Shown here: in pieces, positions 53,496 through 62,661 of the stretch
Position numbering within the stretch: position 1 is the first letter of the stretch
Layout of the letters: the number at the start of each line of letters is the position of its first letter
Source of the DNA: Streptococcaceae bacterium ESL0687
GTDB lineage: Bacteria; Bacillota; Bacilli; Lactobacillales; Streptococcaceae
DNA length: 64,000 bases
Assembly (NCBI GenBank): GCA_029392475.1
Contig: CP113940.1
Coordinates: forward strand, 248,001-312,000
Reading direction: 5' to 3'
Notes under the pieces: model-generated
The model's input: only the letters and a program-made list of their open reading frames with translations
Database searches by the model: none
Told to the model about the DNA's origin: nothing
Position numbers and translations under genes: made by a program

Positions 53496-54416
53496 ATGAT
53501 AAAAATAACGGCAACTGTTCAAGATTTTGAACAGGCAAAAAAACTACTTGATGCAGGAGTTGATACTCTTTACATCGGAGAAGGAGAGTACGGACTCCGC
53601 CTTCCCAAAAATTTTACTTGGGCTGAACTTGAAGAAATCACAAAATTAGCTCATGAAAACAAGGCAACTGTAACGGTTGCAGTTAATGCACTAATGCACC
53701 CAGATAAGATGCGTAAAATTAAGGACTATCTTGATTTTCTTGAAAAAATTGGTGTGGATTTAATCACAGTTGGAGATGCAGGAGTTATTCATGTCCTTAA
53801 AAGGGATGGTTACAAACTTCCTTATTTTTATGATGCATCAACTATGGTAACAAGTGCAAGGCAGGTTAATTTCTGGTCTGAGCACGGAGCTTGTGGGGCT
53901 GTTCTTGCAAGAGAACTTCCAAAGGATGAACTTAACAGTATGCAAAATCACCTTAAAGTTCCTGGAGAAATCTTAGTTTACGGGGCAACTATTATTCACC
54001 AGACTAAGCGCCCCCTCTTACAGAATTATTATAACTTTATAAAATCTGATGAAGAAATCACCTATGAACGCGGTTTGTTCCTATCAGAGCCAAAAGATGA
54101 AGAAACTCATTATTCTGTTTTTGAAGACTCACACGGAACTCACATTTTTGCAAGTGATGATGTTGACATGATGAGTGTTCTAGGTGAGTTAACAACAATG
54201 AATTTTAATCATTGGAAGCTTGAAGGGATTTATTGTCCTGGAGATGATTTTGTTGCAATTGCAAAATTATTTATCGAAGCTAGATCTTTAATTGAAGCTG
54301 GAGTATTTACAGCTGACAAGGCCTACCAATTGGATGAGGAAGTTCGCAAACTGCATCCTAAGGGTCGAAGTCTTGGGCGTGGTTTTTATGATTTTGCCCC
54401 AGACGATATTAAGTAA
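53496..54416 (+). CDS. U32-family peptidase-like protein (small subunit, YrrN-like)
   Basis: This protein of about 306 residues is the first of two adjacent U32 proteins. It has the TIM-barrel-like N-terminus (VQDFEQAKKLLDAGVDTLYIGEGEYGLRL), VAVNALMHPDKM and VYGATIIHQTKRPLLQNYYNF. It lacks the cysteine-rich block seen in its larger neighbour. In other Firmicutes the YrrN-YrrO pair (RlhA-related) is linked to RNA hydroxylation rather than proteolysis. The ATG at 53496 follows AGGAGAGG. Confidence 0.88.
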   Translation: MIKITATVQDFEQAKKLLDAGVDTLYIGEGEYGLRLPKNFTWAELEEITKLAHENKATVTVAVNALMHPDKMRKIKDYLDFLEKIGVDLITVGDAGVIHVLKRDGYKLPYFYDASTMVTSARQVNFWSEHGACGAVLARELPKDELNSMQNHLKVPGEILVYGATIIHQTKRPLLQNYYNFIKSDEEITYERGLFLSEPKDEETHYSVFEDSHGTHIFASDDVDMMSVLGELTTMNFNHWKLEGIYCPGDDFVAIAKLFIEARSLIEAGVFTADKAYQLDEEVRKLHPKGRSLGRGFYDFAPDDIK

Positions 54417-54439
54417 TAGACTGATTTATTAAAAATCAA

Positions 54440-54492
54440 GGATAAGAGTCGATTCTTATCCGCTAAAGTTTTGGTGAAATTCAACGTTCACC
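54440..54492 (+). other. Two hairpins between the paired U32 genes
   Basis: GGATAAGA/TCTTATCC (54440-54461) and GGTGAA/TTCACC (54473-54492) are perfect stems with six- and eight-base loops. The second is followed by only four T. They may be a weak terminator or a control element for the second U32 gene. Confidence 0.5.
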
Positions 54493-54546
54493 TTTTCAAA
54501 TAGCATATGTAATTTTAACTTACAATCTTGAAAATTGGAGTAGATA

Positions 54547-55839
54547 ATGTCAAACACAAGAAATTTAAAACGCCCTGAGGTTTTAGCACCTGCAGGGACC
54601 TTAGAAAAACTAAAAGTTGCTATCCAGTACGGAGCAGATGCTGTCTATATCGGTGGTGATGCTTATGGACTGCGTTCAAGAGCTGGAAACTTTACCTTTG
54701 AAGAGATGGCAGAAGGGGTAGCCTTTGCCAAAAAATACGGAGCTCAGGTCTATGTGGCCGCAAACATGGTAACCCATGAAGGGAATGAAGAAGGAGCAGG
54801 AGAGTTTTTCCGTACCCTGCGTGATATCGGAATTCGTGCGGTTATTGTAAGTGACCCAGCCCTTATTGCCATTTGTGCAGCCGAAGCTCCAGGGCTTCCG
54901 ATCCATTTATCAACCCAGGCTAGCGCTACCAACTATGAAACATTAGAATTTTGGCGTGAACTTGGTCTTGAACGTGTAGTTTTAGCACGTGAAGTTTCGA
55001 TGGAAGAGCTTGCTGAAATCAGAAAAAATACAGAGGTTGAAATTGAAGCCTTTGTCCACGGAGCTATGTGTATCTCTTATTCAGGCCGCTGTGTTCTATC
55101 TAACTACATGAGCCACCGAGATGCCAATCGTGGTGGATGTTCTCAGTCTTGCCGCTGGAAGTATGATCTCTTTGATATGCCTTACGGGGAAGAGCGCCGT
55201 AGTATTGAAGGTCAAATTCCAGAAGAATTCTCTATGTCTGCCGTTGACATGAGTATGATTGAATATATACCTGATATCATTGAAAATGGAGTTGATAGCC
55301 TTAAAATTGAAGGACGAATGAAATCAATTCACTATGTTTCAACTGTTGCCAATGTTTATAAAAAAGGTGTGGATGCTTACCTTGAAAGTCCTGAAGCCTT
55401 TGAAGAAATTAAGCCAGCCTTGGTTGATGAATTATGGAAGGTGGCTCAACGTGAGCTTGCTACTGGTTTCTATTACGGAACTCCAAGTGAGGAACAACAA
55501 TTATTTGGTGCCCGTCGTAAAATTCCAGAATACAAGTTCGTTGGAGAGGTTGTAGACTTTGATGAGGCTACAATGACAGCCACTGTTCGCCAGCGTAATG
55601 TAATTACCTCAGGAGACGAGATTGAATTTTATGGTCCAGGCTTCCGTCATTTTTCAACTATTGTTGAAAATCTTAAGAATGAAGACGGAGAGTCAATCGA
55701 CCGTGCGCCAAATCCAATGGAGCTTCTAACAATGACTGTTCCACAAGCGGTTGTACCAGGAGACATGATTCGCCGCCACGGAGAAGGTCTTATCAATCTC
55801 TATCAAAAAGATGGAACTAGCAAAACTGTTCGAGCATAA
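54547..55839 (+). CDS. U32-family peptidase-like protein (large subunit, YrrO/TrhP-like)
   Basis: This 430-residue U32 protein begins PEVLAPAGTLEKLKVAIQYGADAVYIGG and contains the family signature EAFVHGAMCISYSGRCVLSNY. The cysteine set that follows (GGCSQSCRW) probably binds an iron-sulfur cluster. SLKIEGRMKSIHYVS is also present. Homologues (TrhP/YrrO) act in 5-hydroxyuridine formation in tRNA; earlier they were annotated as collagenase-like proteases. It lies 130 bases after its smaller partner. Confidence 0.92.
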   Translation: MSNTRNLKRPEVLAPAGTLEKLKVAIQYGADAVYIGGDAYGLRSRAGNFTFEEMAEGVAFAKKYGAQVYVAANMVTHEGNEEGAGEFFRTLRDIGIRAVIVSDPALIAICAAEAPGLPIHLSTQASATNYETLEFWRELGLERVVLAREVSMEELAEIRKNTEVEIEAFVHGAMCISYSGRCVLSNYMSHRDANRGGCSQSCRWKYDLFDMPYGEERRSIEGQIPEEFSMSAVDMSMIEYIPDIIENGVDSLKIEGRMKSIHYVSTVANVYKKGVDAYLESPEAFEEIKPALVDELWKVAQRELATGFYYGTPSEEQQLFGARRKIPEYKFVGEVVDFDEATMTATVRQRNVITSGDEIEFYGPGFRHFSTIVENLKNEDGESIDRAPNPMELLTMTVPQAVVPGDMIRRHGEGLINLYQKDGTSKTVRA

Positions 55840-55874
55840 GAAAAAAGATGAAGAATTATTCTTCATCTTTTTTA
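55839..55874. terminator. Bidirectional terminator between the U32 and proC genes
   Basis: AAAAAGATGAAGAA and TTCTTCATCTTTTT with a TTA loop. Confidence 0.93.
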
Positions 55875-56651
55875 TAAACTTTTGTCCTTTTCAATAGTTT
55901 TTGAAACTGCATCAATGACTGAGGCTACAAATTTATTTTCCTCCAGGCTAACAACCCCTTCGATTGTTGTTCCACCAGGGCTTGATACCTTATCAACCAA
56001 GGCCCAAGGATTTTCCCCACTGTCATTAACCATTTGTGCACTGGCACTCACAGTTTGGGCTACAATTTCTGTTGCAAGTTCCTTAGGCATTCCGTAGCGA
56101 ACAGCTGCCCTACTTAGGGCATCAATAAAGATGTAGATGAAGGCAGGACTTGACCCAGCAATGGCTGAAAAGGTTTGAAAATCTTTTTCACCAATTTCAT
56201 AGACCTGTCCGATACTTGTAAAAATTTCCTTAGTAATATCGACAAATTCTGTACTGGCAAGTTCATTAGGACAAATAGCAGTAGTACTCTTTGAGATTTC
56301 TGCGTTAATATTTGGCATAACCCTAATGATTTCCACTTGCTCTTGGATTAAATCTTGAAGTCTTTTCAAATCTAATCCAGCTGCTATGGAAATTATTTTT
56401 TTACCAGCAAGTTCACCCCTGATTTCTTCAATTACCTGGGGAATAATTTGAGGTTTTATACTTAAAATTATTAAATCAACTGATTTAGCCAGGGTTATAT
56501 TATTTTTACAAAAGTTAATAGCGAGTTTTTGAGCTAAATCCTTAGTTTTTTCAGAATTACGACTTGAGATTGAAAGGTCAAATCGATCTGCATCAAGTCC
56601 TCTGATGATAGCTTGTGCCATCTTGCCAGCGCCAATAAATCCTACTTTCAA
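55872..56651 (-). CDS. proC: Pyrroline-5-carboxylate reductase
   Basis: This 259-residue enzyme catalyses the last step of proline synthesis. It has the N-terminal Rossmann motif VGFIGAGKMAQAIIRGL, SIAAGLDLKRL, VIRVMPNINA and the C-terminal GSSPAFIYIFIDALSRAAV and SPGGTTIEGVVSLE. It follows pepA on the minus strand with 11 bases between the genes, so the two are likely co-transcribed. Confidence 0.96.
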   Translation of the reverse strand: MKVGFIGAGKMAQAIIRGLDADRFDLSISSRNSEKTKDLAQKLAINFCKNNITLAKSVDLIILSIKPQIIPQVIEEIRGELAGKKIISIAAGLDLKRLQDLIQEQVEIIRVMPNINAEISKSTTAICPNELASTEFVDITKEIFTSIGQVYEIGEKDFQTFSAIAGSSPAFIYIFIDALSRAAVRYGMPKELATEIVAQTVSASAQMVNDSGENPWALVDKVSSPGGTTIEGVVSLEENKFVASVIDAVSKTIEKDKSL

Positions 56652-56662
56652 GTTTTTACCTC

Positions 56663-57730
56663 CTAGTAATTTTTGATGCTATCAACAGTAGATCTGTCTA
56701 GGTTTTTGACAATTGCTTGGATATAGGCCTGAGCTTGAGCGAAATCATCAAGGTTGAAAATTGTTTGGTGGCTGTGGATGTAGCGGGCACAAACACCGAT
56801 TGTTGTAGAAGGAATTCCGTTTCCTTTAAGGTGAGCTGCCCCTGCATCGGTACCACCTTTTGAAACATAGTACTGGGTTTTAATTCCTGCATCACTTGCT
56901 GTATCAAGAAGGAATTCTTGCATATTAGGAAGCATAATGTGACCTGGGTCAAAGATTCGAAGAAGGGTTCCCTCTCCCAAACGACCATCAGCATTTTTAT
57001 CGAAGGTGTCTTGGGCAGGTGAGCAGTCTACTGCAAAGAATAATTCAGGATTAAATTTAGTAGTTGATACTTGTGCACCTCTTAAGCCAACTTCTTCCTG
57101 GACATTTGCTCCTGCAATCAGAGTATTTGGAAGCTTCTCGTCTTTTAGGGCAGTCAATAGTTCTGTGACCATTAGGCAACCGTAACGGTTATCCCAAGAT
57201 TTACTGATAACATTTTTCTTGTTGGCAGTCAGGATGGCCTTGCTTTCAGGGATTATAGGCTGACCTGGTTTAACACCGTATTCTTCAGCTTCTTTTTTGT
57301 CGGTAAATCCTCCGTCAAAGATAATATCTCCAATTTCAGGGATTTTAGGTCCAGCAGCACCTCTTAAAAGGTGAGGCGGAACACCACCACTAACAACTGG
57401 AATTTCTCGGCCGTCTTTAGCAAAAAGGGTAAAGCGTTGACCACTCACAACTAAGGGATTCCAGCCTCCAAGAGGAACGACCCTAAAGGTTCCATCTTCT
57501 TCAATGCGGCTAATCATAAAGGCCACTTCATCCATGTGGGCTGCAACCATAATTTTTGGTGCCTGAGCATCTTGGTTTTCGCGAATCCCAAAAACACCAC
57601 CAAGACCGTCAAATTCTACACGGTCAACCAAGGGTGTGATTTCCTTTTTTAGGTAGTCACGGACGGGACCTTCAAATCCTGGGGCTGCTTGTAATTCCGT
57701 TAATGTTTTAATTTTGTCAAAAAGTTCCAT
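56663..57730 (-). CDS. pepA: Glutamyl aminopeptidase (M42 family)
   Basis: This 355-residue cytosolic metallo-aminopeptidase removes N-terminal Glu/Asp and is characteristic of lactococci and streptococci. Metal ligands lie in VAAHMDEVAFM, SWDNRYGC, GANVQEEVGLRGA and FAVDCSPAQD, with a late YVSKGGTDAGAAHLKGNGIP. It works in peptide use alongside PepS at the end of the window. Its start follows GGAG. A run of three 9-bp TCTAAT-type repeats lies in the leader (57745-57768). Confidence 0.95.
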   Translation of the reverse strand: MELFDKIKTLTELQAAPGFEGPVRDYLKKEITPLVDRVEFDGLGGVFGIRENQDAQAPKIMVAAHMDEVAFMISRIEEDGTFRVVPLGGWNPLVVSGQRFTLFAKDGREIPVVSGGVPPHLLRGAAGPKIPEIGDIIFDGGFTDKKEAEEYGVKPGQPIIPESKAILTANKKNVISKSWDNRYGCLMVTELLTALKDEKLPNTLIAGANVQEEVGLRGAQVSTTKFNPELFFAVDCSPAQDTFDKNADGRLGEGTLLRIFDPGHIMLPNMQEFLLDTASDAGIKTQYYVSKGGTDAGAAHLKGNGIPSTTIGVCARYIHSHQTIFNLDDFAQAQAYIQAIVKNLDRSTVDSIKNY

Positions 57731-57877
57731 ATAATCTCCATTAATCTAATTAGTCTAATTGGTCTAGGTCTATAAGTAACATAATAACAAAAAAATAAAA
57801 AATTACCTATATGTTTAAGGTTTAATTTTTAAGAGGACCTTCTTTTAGCCTTTAATCTACAATCAAAAGCCAAAGTA

Positions 57878-57886
57878 TGATAGAAT
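57878..57886 (+). promoter_or_regulatory. Extended -10 before the DUF4651-trx-ytpR operon
   Basis: TGATAGAAT inside AGTATGATAGAATAA, which recurs before xpaC. The leader contains GTAGG/CCTAC as a small hairpin before the TTGGAGGG ribosome site. Confidence 0.55.
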
Positions 57887-57946
57887 AAAGCCACTGAGAT
57901 TGGTAGGATTTCCCTACTGGTTAGAAAATAAATTGGAGGGTGGATT

Positions 57947-58243
57947 ATGAAAACTTCGCGCAAATTAGGTTTAGGTCTTTCTGCAACGCTTGCTGCTGGA
58001 CTGGGTCTTTATGCTCTTTATCAGAATAAAGAAGCGCAAAGGCAAAAGGCCTTATTGTCCTATGTTAAAGAAGAATTAGTTGATGAAGAAATCAAGGCTT
58101 CTTGGCTGATGGAAGAGCCTGTTTATGACAATGTTTTTGAAGGTGGTCTTGTTATTGAAAAAGATGATCAGCTGGAAAGTATTGAATTTGAAGTTGATGA
58201 TGATACCCTTGAAATTACTGAAATTAGGAGGAAATTACTATGA
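57947..58243 (+). CDS. DUF4651 family protein
   Basis: This 98-residue protein has an N-terminal membrane helix (KLGLGLSATLAAGLGLYAL), a basic turn and an acidic tail (VDEEIKASWLMEEPVYDNVFEGGLVIE). It matches the DUF4651 family found before thioredoxin-like genes in streptococci. Function is unknown. Its stop overlaps the thioredoxin start (ATGA), so the genes are coupled. Confidence 0.78.
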   Translation: MKTSRKLGLGLSATLAAGLGLYALYQNKEAQRQKALLSYVKEELVDEEIKASWLMEEPVYDNVFEGGLVIEKDDQLESIEFEVDDDTLEITEIRRKLL

Positions 58244-58554
58244 TAGTACCAAATTCTTATGAAGAAATAGCAGCTTTTGTTGAAAAAGGTAAAAATGTCT
58301 TCTTCTTTACAGCTGATTGGTGCGGGGATTGCCGCTTTATAAAACCAAGTATGCCAGAAATTGAGGAAGAAAATAAAGAGTTTACCTTCATTGAAATTGA
58401 CAGGGATAAATATATGGACCTTGCCATTGAATGGGGAATTCTTGGAATCCCAAGTTTTGTTGTAACCAATGATGGTCAAGAGATTGGTCGTTTGGTTAAC
58501 AAACAAAGAAAGACCAAGGAAGAAATAAATAAATTTTTAGCAGGAGTTAAGTAA
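58240..58554 (+). CDS. Thioredoxin-family protein with a CGDC active site
   Basis: This 104-residue single-domain thioredoxin fold has the active site Cys28-Gly-Asp-Cys31 in FTADWCGDCRFIKPSMPEIE and the cis-proline region LGIPSFVV. The CGDC motif differs from the usual CGPC, so it may be a dedicated reductase for the neighbouring proteins. It is the second gene of the DUF4651-trx-ytpR unit. Confidence 0.9.
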   Translation: MIVPNSYEEIAAFVEKGKNVFFFTADWCGDCRFIKPSMPEIEEENKEFTFIEIDRDKYMDLAIEWGILGIPSFVVTNDGQEIGRLVNKQRKTKEEINKFLAGVK

Positions 58555-59178
58555 GTGATTGCAGTATATAACCAAAATTTAAAAGATGTTTTAATGTTTA
58601 TCGTGGCTAACGATGAAGGGGCAGACCTTGATTTTGTCCGTAAAGGTCAAGTTGCTCGTATTTTTAGAGAAGATACAGGTCAAACTGTAGCCTGGAATAT
58701 TTTTGAAGCTTCAAGTGTAATTGACATTATTGGTAATGGTCAGGTTGATGTTGAAGGTGAAGATTTAGAAAAAATTAATGCCCTTCTTATGAAGGAAGGA
58801 TTTGATCAGGTAATTCCTTTTGATGACCAACCAAAATTTGTTGTTGGTGAAATTGTTGACCTAAAGGCACATGAAGATAGTGATCACTTAAATATTGCCC
58901 AGGTTAAGATTTCTGATGATGAAACTGTTCAGATTGTTGCAGGAGCTCCTAACGCCCGTTTAGGTTTGAAAACAATCGTTGCCCTACCAGGTGCCATGAT
59001 GCCAAATGGTTCTTTAATTTTTGCAGGCGAGCTGCGCGGGGTACCATCTTATGGTATGATGGCAAGCCCAAGGGAGCTGGCTCTTCCTAATGCGCCGCAA
59101 AAGCGTGGTATCATTGAACTAGATAGTCAGGCTGTAGTTGGTGAAAAATTTAATCCCGAAAAACACTGGCAGGGATAA
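58555..59178 (+). CDS. ytpR: YtpR-type tRNA-binding domain protein
   Basis: This 207-residue protein starts with a GTG directly after the previous stop, under an AGGAG. Its C-terminal half is an EMAP/PheT-like OB-fold tRNA-binding domain: VGEIVDLKAHEDSDHLNIAQVKI, VQIVAGAPNARLGLKTIVALPGAMMP, and SYGMMASPRELALP. It resembles the B2 domain of phenylalanyl-tRNA synthetase; its own function is not established. It closes the operon and is followed by a terminator. Confidence 0.92.
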   Translation: MIAVYNQNLKDVLMFIVANDEGADLDFVRKGQVARIFREDTGQTVAWNIFEASSVIDIIGNGQVDVEGEDLEKINALLMKEGFDQVIPFDDQPKFVVGEIVDLKAHEDSDHLNIAQVKISDDETVQIVAGAPNARLGLKTIVALPGAMMPNGSLIFAGELRGVPSYGMMASPRELALPNAPQKRGIIELDSQAVVGEKFNPEKHWQG

Positions 59179-59182
59179 AAAA

Positions 59183-59211
59183 TTAGGACGGTAAGGAACC
59201 GTCCTTTTTTC
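59183..59211 (+). terminator. Terminator after ytpR
   Basis: AGGACGGT and ACCGTCCT with a short loop. The T-run runs into the candidate competence box of ssb. Confidence 0.9.
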
Positions 59212-59220
59212 GTATGTAAG
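59207..59220 (+). promoter_or_regulatory. Candidate competence (ComX) box of ssb
   Basis: TTTTCGTATGTAAG differs from the comFA box at one base. Its T-tract is shared with the ytpR terminator. Confidence 0.55.
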
Positions 59221-59223
59221 TAC

Positions 59224-59265
59224 GGAGGAAGGAGAAATCCATAGCCAAAATAAGAGGGTTTCTCC
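59224..59265 (+). promoter_or_regulatory. Shine-Dalgarno plus hairpin in the ssb leader
   Basis: A strong GGAGGAAGGAG (59224-59234) is about 40 bases from the ssb ATG. GGAGAAATCC (59231-59240) and GGGTTTCTCC (59256-59265) form a 10-bp stem. Folding it brings the GGAGG to about 10 bases from the ATG. The only other candidate, GGG at 59256-59258, is in the stem. Confidence 0.5.
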
Positions 59266-59274
59266 AAAATTATT

Positions 59275-59664
59275 ATGAATAGAAGTATTTTAATTGGTCG
59301 TTTAACCGGAAATCCTGAGTTGAAGAAAACAGCTAAAGATAAAAGTTTTACCCGTTTTATCTTGGCAGTAAATAGGAAATTTAAAAATAGTCAGGGCGAA
59401 AGAGAGGCTGATTTTATTTCAGTTGTTGCCTGGGGTAAACTAGCTGAACTTATTAGCTCTTATGGCAGAAAGGGTGCTCTTATCTCAATTGATGGTGAGG
59501 TTAGAACAAGTAGTTTTACAAACAAGGAAAATCAGAAATGCTACCAAACGGAGATTTTAACTACTTCCTTTGAACTTCTTGAAAGTCGCGCCGCTCAGGC
59601 TTTAAGGGAAAATAATTATGATCAAAAAGACCTAGTTTTAGAGGGCGAAGATTTTCCCTTTTAA
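59275..59664 (+). CDS. ssb: Single-stranded DNA-binding protein, competence (SsbB) type
   Basis: This 129-residue OB-fold protein starts MNRSILIGRLTGNPELKKTAK, with FTRFILAVNRKF, ADFISVVAWGKLAELI and KGALISIDGEVRTSSF. The C-terminus is short and ends GEDFPF, without the long flexible tail of the replicative SsbA. The length matches streptococcal SsbB (about 131), which protects incoming DNA in transformation. The shared promoter box with comFA supports this. The replicative ssbA is not in the window. Confidence 0.92.
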   Translation: MNRSILIGRLTGNPELKKTAKDKSFTRFILAVNRKFKNSQGEREADFISVVAWGKLAELISSYGRKGALISIDGEVRTSSFTNKENQKCYQTEILTTSFELLESRAAQALRENNYDQKDLVLEGEDFPF

Positions 59665-59764
59665 CTCCTTTTAGTAGTTTTTTATAGCAATTAACATTCA
59701 TTGATATAGGACCTTAAAAATGTTTTAATACATTAATACGAAAGAAAACAAGGAAAGGTTCCCA

Positions 59765-60430
59765 ATGATAAAAAAACAAGCGATTATTTTTGACATGGAT
59801 GGTCTTATATTTGATACCGAAAAAATTTACCACAAGGCTAATAAGGAAGCAGCAGCAACTTTTGGTATTCCCTATACCGATGATATATTTTATAGATTTA
59901 TTGGTTCAAATTATGAAGATGTAATAAATTTTTACCATACGGAGTTTGATTCTGAGTTCGGCAGAGACCAGGTTAATTCCTTTATTTTAAAGGCCGATAA
60001 ATTAGTAGAAGAATATTTCAGGGCAGGTTTAGTGGAAACTAAGCCAGGGCTTTATGAACTTCTTGATTTTCTTGATGAACGGGAGATTCCAAAACTTATA
60101 GCTTCCAGTAGTTCAGCTCAAATAATTGAGCTACTTCTTGACCGTAGTAACCTCAAGAACCGATTCCAAGCTTTTGTATCCTCAGATGATGTCAAAAGAG
60201 CCAAGCCGGATCCAGAAATTTTTGAACTAGCTAGCAAGCGATTAGGTTTATCTAAGGAAGAAATATTGATCCTTGAAGATTCTAGGAATGGGATTCTTGC
60301 AGCCAATCAAGCCGGGATTGATGTCATTATGATTCCAGATATTATAGAGGCTGATGCTGAACTTAGGGATCTAACTGAGGCAGTCCTTCCTAGCCTAGAC
60401 GAATTGATAGGACTTTGGGCGGAAAAATAA
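59765..60430 (+). CDS. HAD-family phosphatase, phosphoglucomutase-like
   Basis: This 221-residue HAD subfamily I hydrolase has the nucleophile motif IFDMDGLIFDTE, a helical cap, the second motif LIASSSSAQIIELL, and KRAKPDPEIFELASKRLG and LILEDSRNGILAANQAGI for metal binding. It resembles beta-phosphoglucomutase-like phosphatases; the substrate is not defined. A GGAAAGG precedes the ATG. Confidence 0.88.
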   Translation: MIKKQAIIFDMDGLIFDTEKIYHKANKEAAATFGIPYTDDIFYRFIGSNYEDVINFYHTEFDSEFGRDQVNSFILKADKLVEEYFRAGLVETKPGLYELLDFLDEREIPKLIASSSSAQIIELLLDRSNLKNRFQAFVSSDDVKRAKPDPEIFELASKRLGLSKEEILILEDSRNGILAANQAGIDVIMIPDIIEADAELRDLTEAVLPSLDELIGLWAEK

Positions 60431-60439
60431 GTATCCTGC

Positions 60440-60468
60440 TTGACTAAATCTGACTAAAGAATTAGAAT
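60440..60468 (+). promoter_or_regulatory. Promoter of groESL
   Basis: TTGACT (60440-60445) and TAGAAT (60463-60468) are 17 bases apart, just before the CIRCE element. Confidence 0.82.
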
Positions 60469-60478
60469 ATAGGTAAAT

Positions 60479-60505
60479 CTAGCACTCGATTAAGATGAGT
60501 GCTAA
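60479..60505. promoter_or_regulatory. CIRCE element (HrcA operator) of groESL
   Basis: CTAGCACTC, nine bases, then GAGTGCTAA. It matches the canonical TTAGCACTC-N9-GAGTGCTAA with one change in the outermost base. No tandem CtsR heptamer is present here. Confidence 0.97.
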
Positions 60506-60524
60506 TAAATAATTGGAGGGTATC

Positions 60525-60809
60525 ATGCTAAAACCAATAGGTGATCGTATTGTTTTACGAGTTAAAAAAGAAGAGGAAAAAAATGTAGGTGGTCTTGTCC
60601 TTGCAAGTTCAGCTCAAGATAAACCTCAAACAGCAGAAGTTGTAGCAATTGGAAGCGGAAGCCGTACTTTAAATGGTGATTTGGTTCCTCCTACAGTTAA
60701 GGTTGGTGACCTGGTATTATTTGAAAAATTTGCAGGCACAGAGGTTAAAATTGAAGAAGAAGCCCTATTGATCCTTCGTGAAGCTGATATTTTAGCTATC
60801 ATTGAATAA
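60525..60809 (+). CDS. groES: Co-chaperonin GroES
   Basis: This 94-residue co-chaperonin starts MLKPIGDRIVLRVKKEEEK. It has the mobile loop GGLVLASSAQDKPQTA and the VGDLVLFEKFAGTEVKIEEEALLILREADILAIIE ending typical of the family. The ATG at 60525 is chosen because GGAGG lies six bases upstream. It is co-transcribed with groEL 27 bases downstream under CIRCE control. Confidence 0.98.
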   Translation: MLKPIGDRIVLRVKKEEEKNVGGLVLASSAQDKPQTAEVVAIGSGSRTLNGDLVPPTVKVGDLVLFEKFAGTEVKIEEEALLILREADILAIIE

Positions 60810-60812
60810 TAA

Positions 60813-62465
<1,653 letters not shown>

Positions 62466-62501
62466 CCCCTAACTGGTTTGAAGTTAATCGGTAGTTGAAA
62501 A

Positions 62502-62545
62502 TAAAAATCCTGCAATCAAGATTGATTATTGCAGGATTTTTTATT
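62502..62545 (+). terminator. Terminator of groESL
   Basis: AAAATCCTGCAAT pairs with ATTGCAGGATTTT, with an internal ATCAAGATTGAT loop and a T-run. Confidence 0.92.
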
Positions 62546-62627
62546 TATTTTAAAAAGTTAGTGTTCTAGTGATAAAAAGGGTAATAAAGTCCCTAAATTT
62601 GGATATTAGATTTATAAGTTGATGATA

Positions 62628-62636
62628 TGTTATAAT
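62628..62636 (+). promoter_or_regulatory. Extended -10 of pepS
   Basis: TGTTATAAT lies 26 bases before the pepS ATG; no clear -35. Confidence 0.55.
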
Positions 62637-62661
62637 TATATTATCAGAATTGGAGGATATT

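Noticed and set aside
57745-57768. Three 9-bp TCTAAT-type repeats in the pepA leader as a CodY or other operator
   Set aside because: No match to the CodY consensus, the spacing is not helical, and the third copy is degenerate.
59737-59744. TACGAAAG as a classical cin-box before the HAD phosphatase gene
   Set aside because: The last two bases differ from TACGAATA, no T-tract is aligned with it, and the downstream gene has no competence link.
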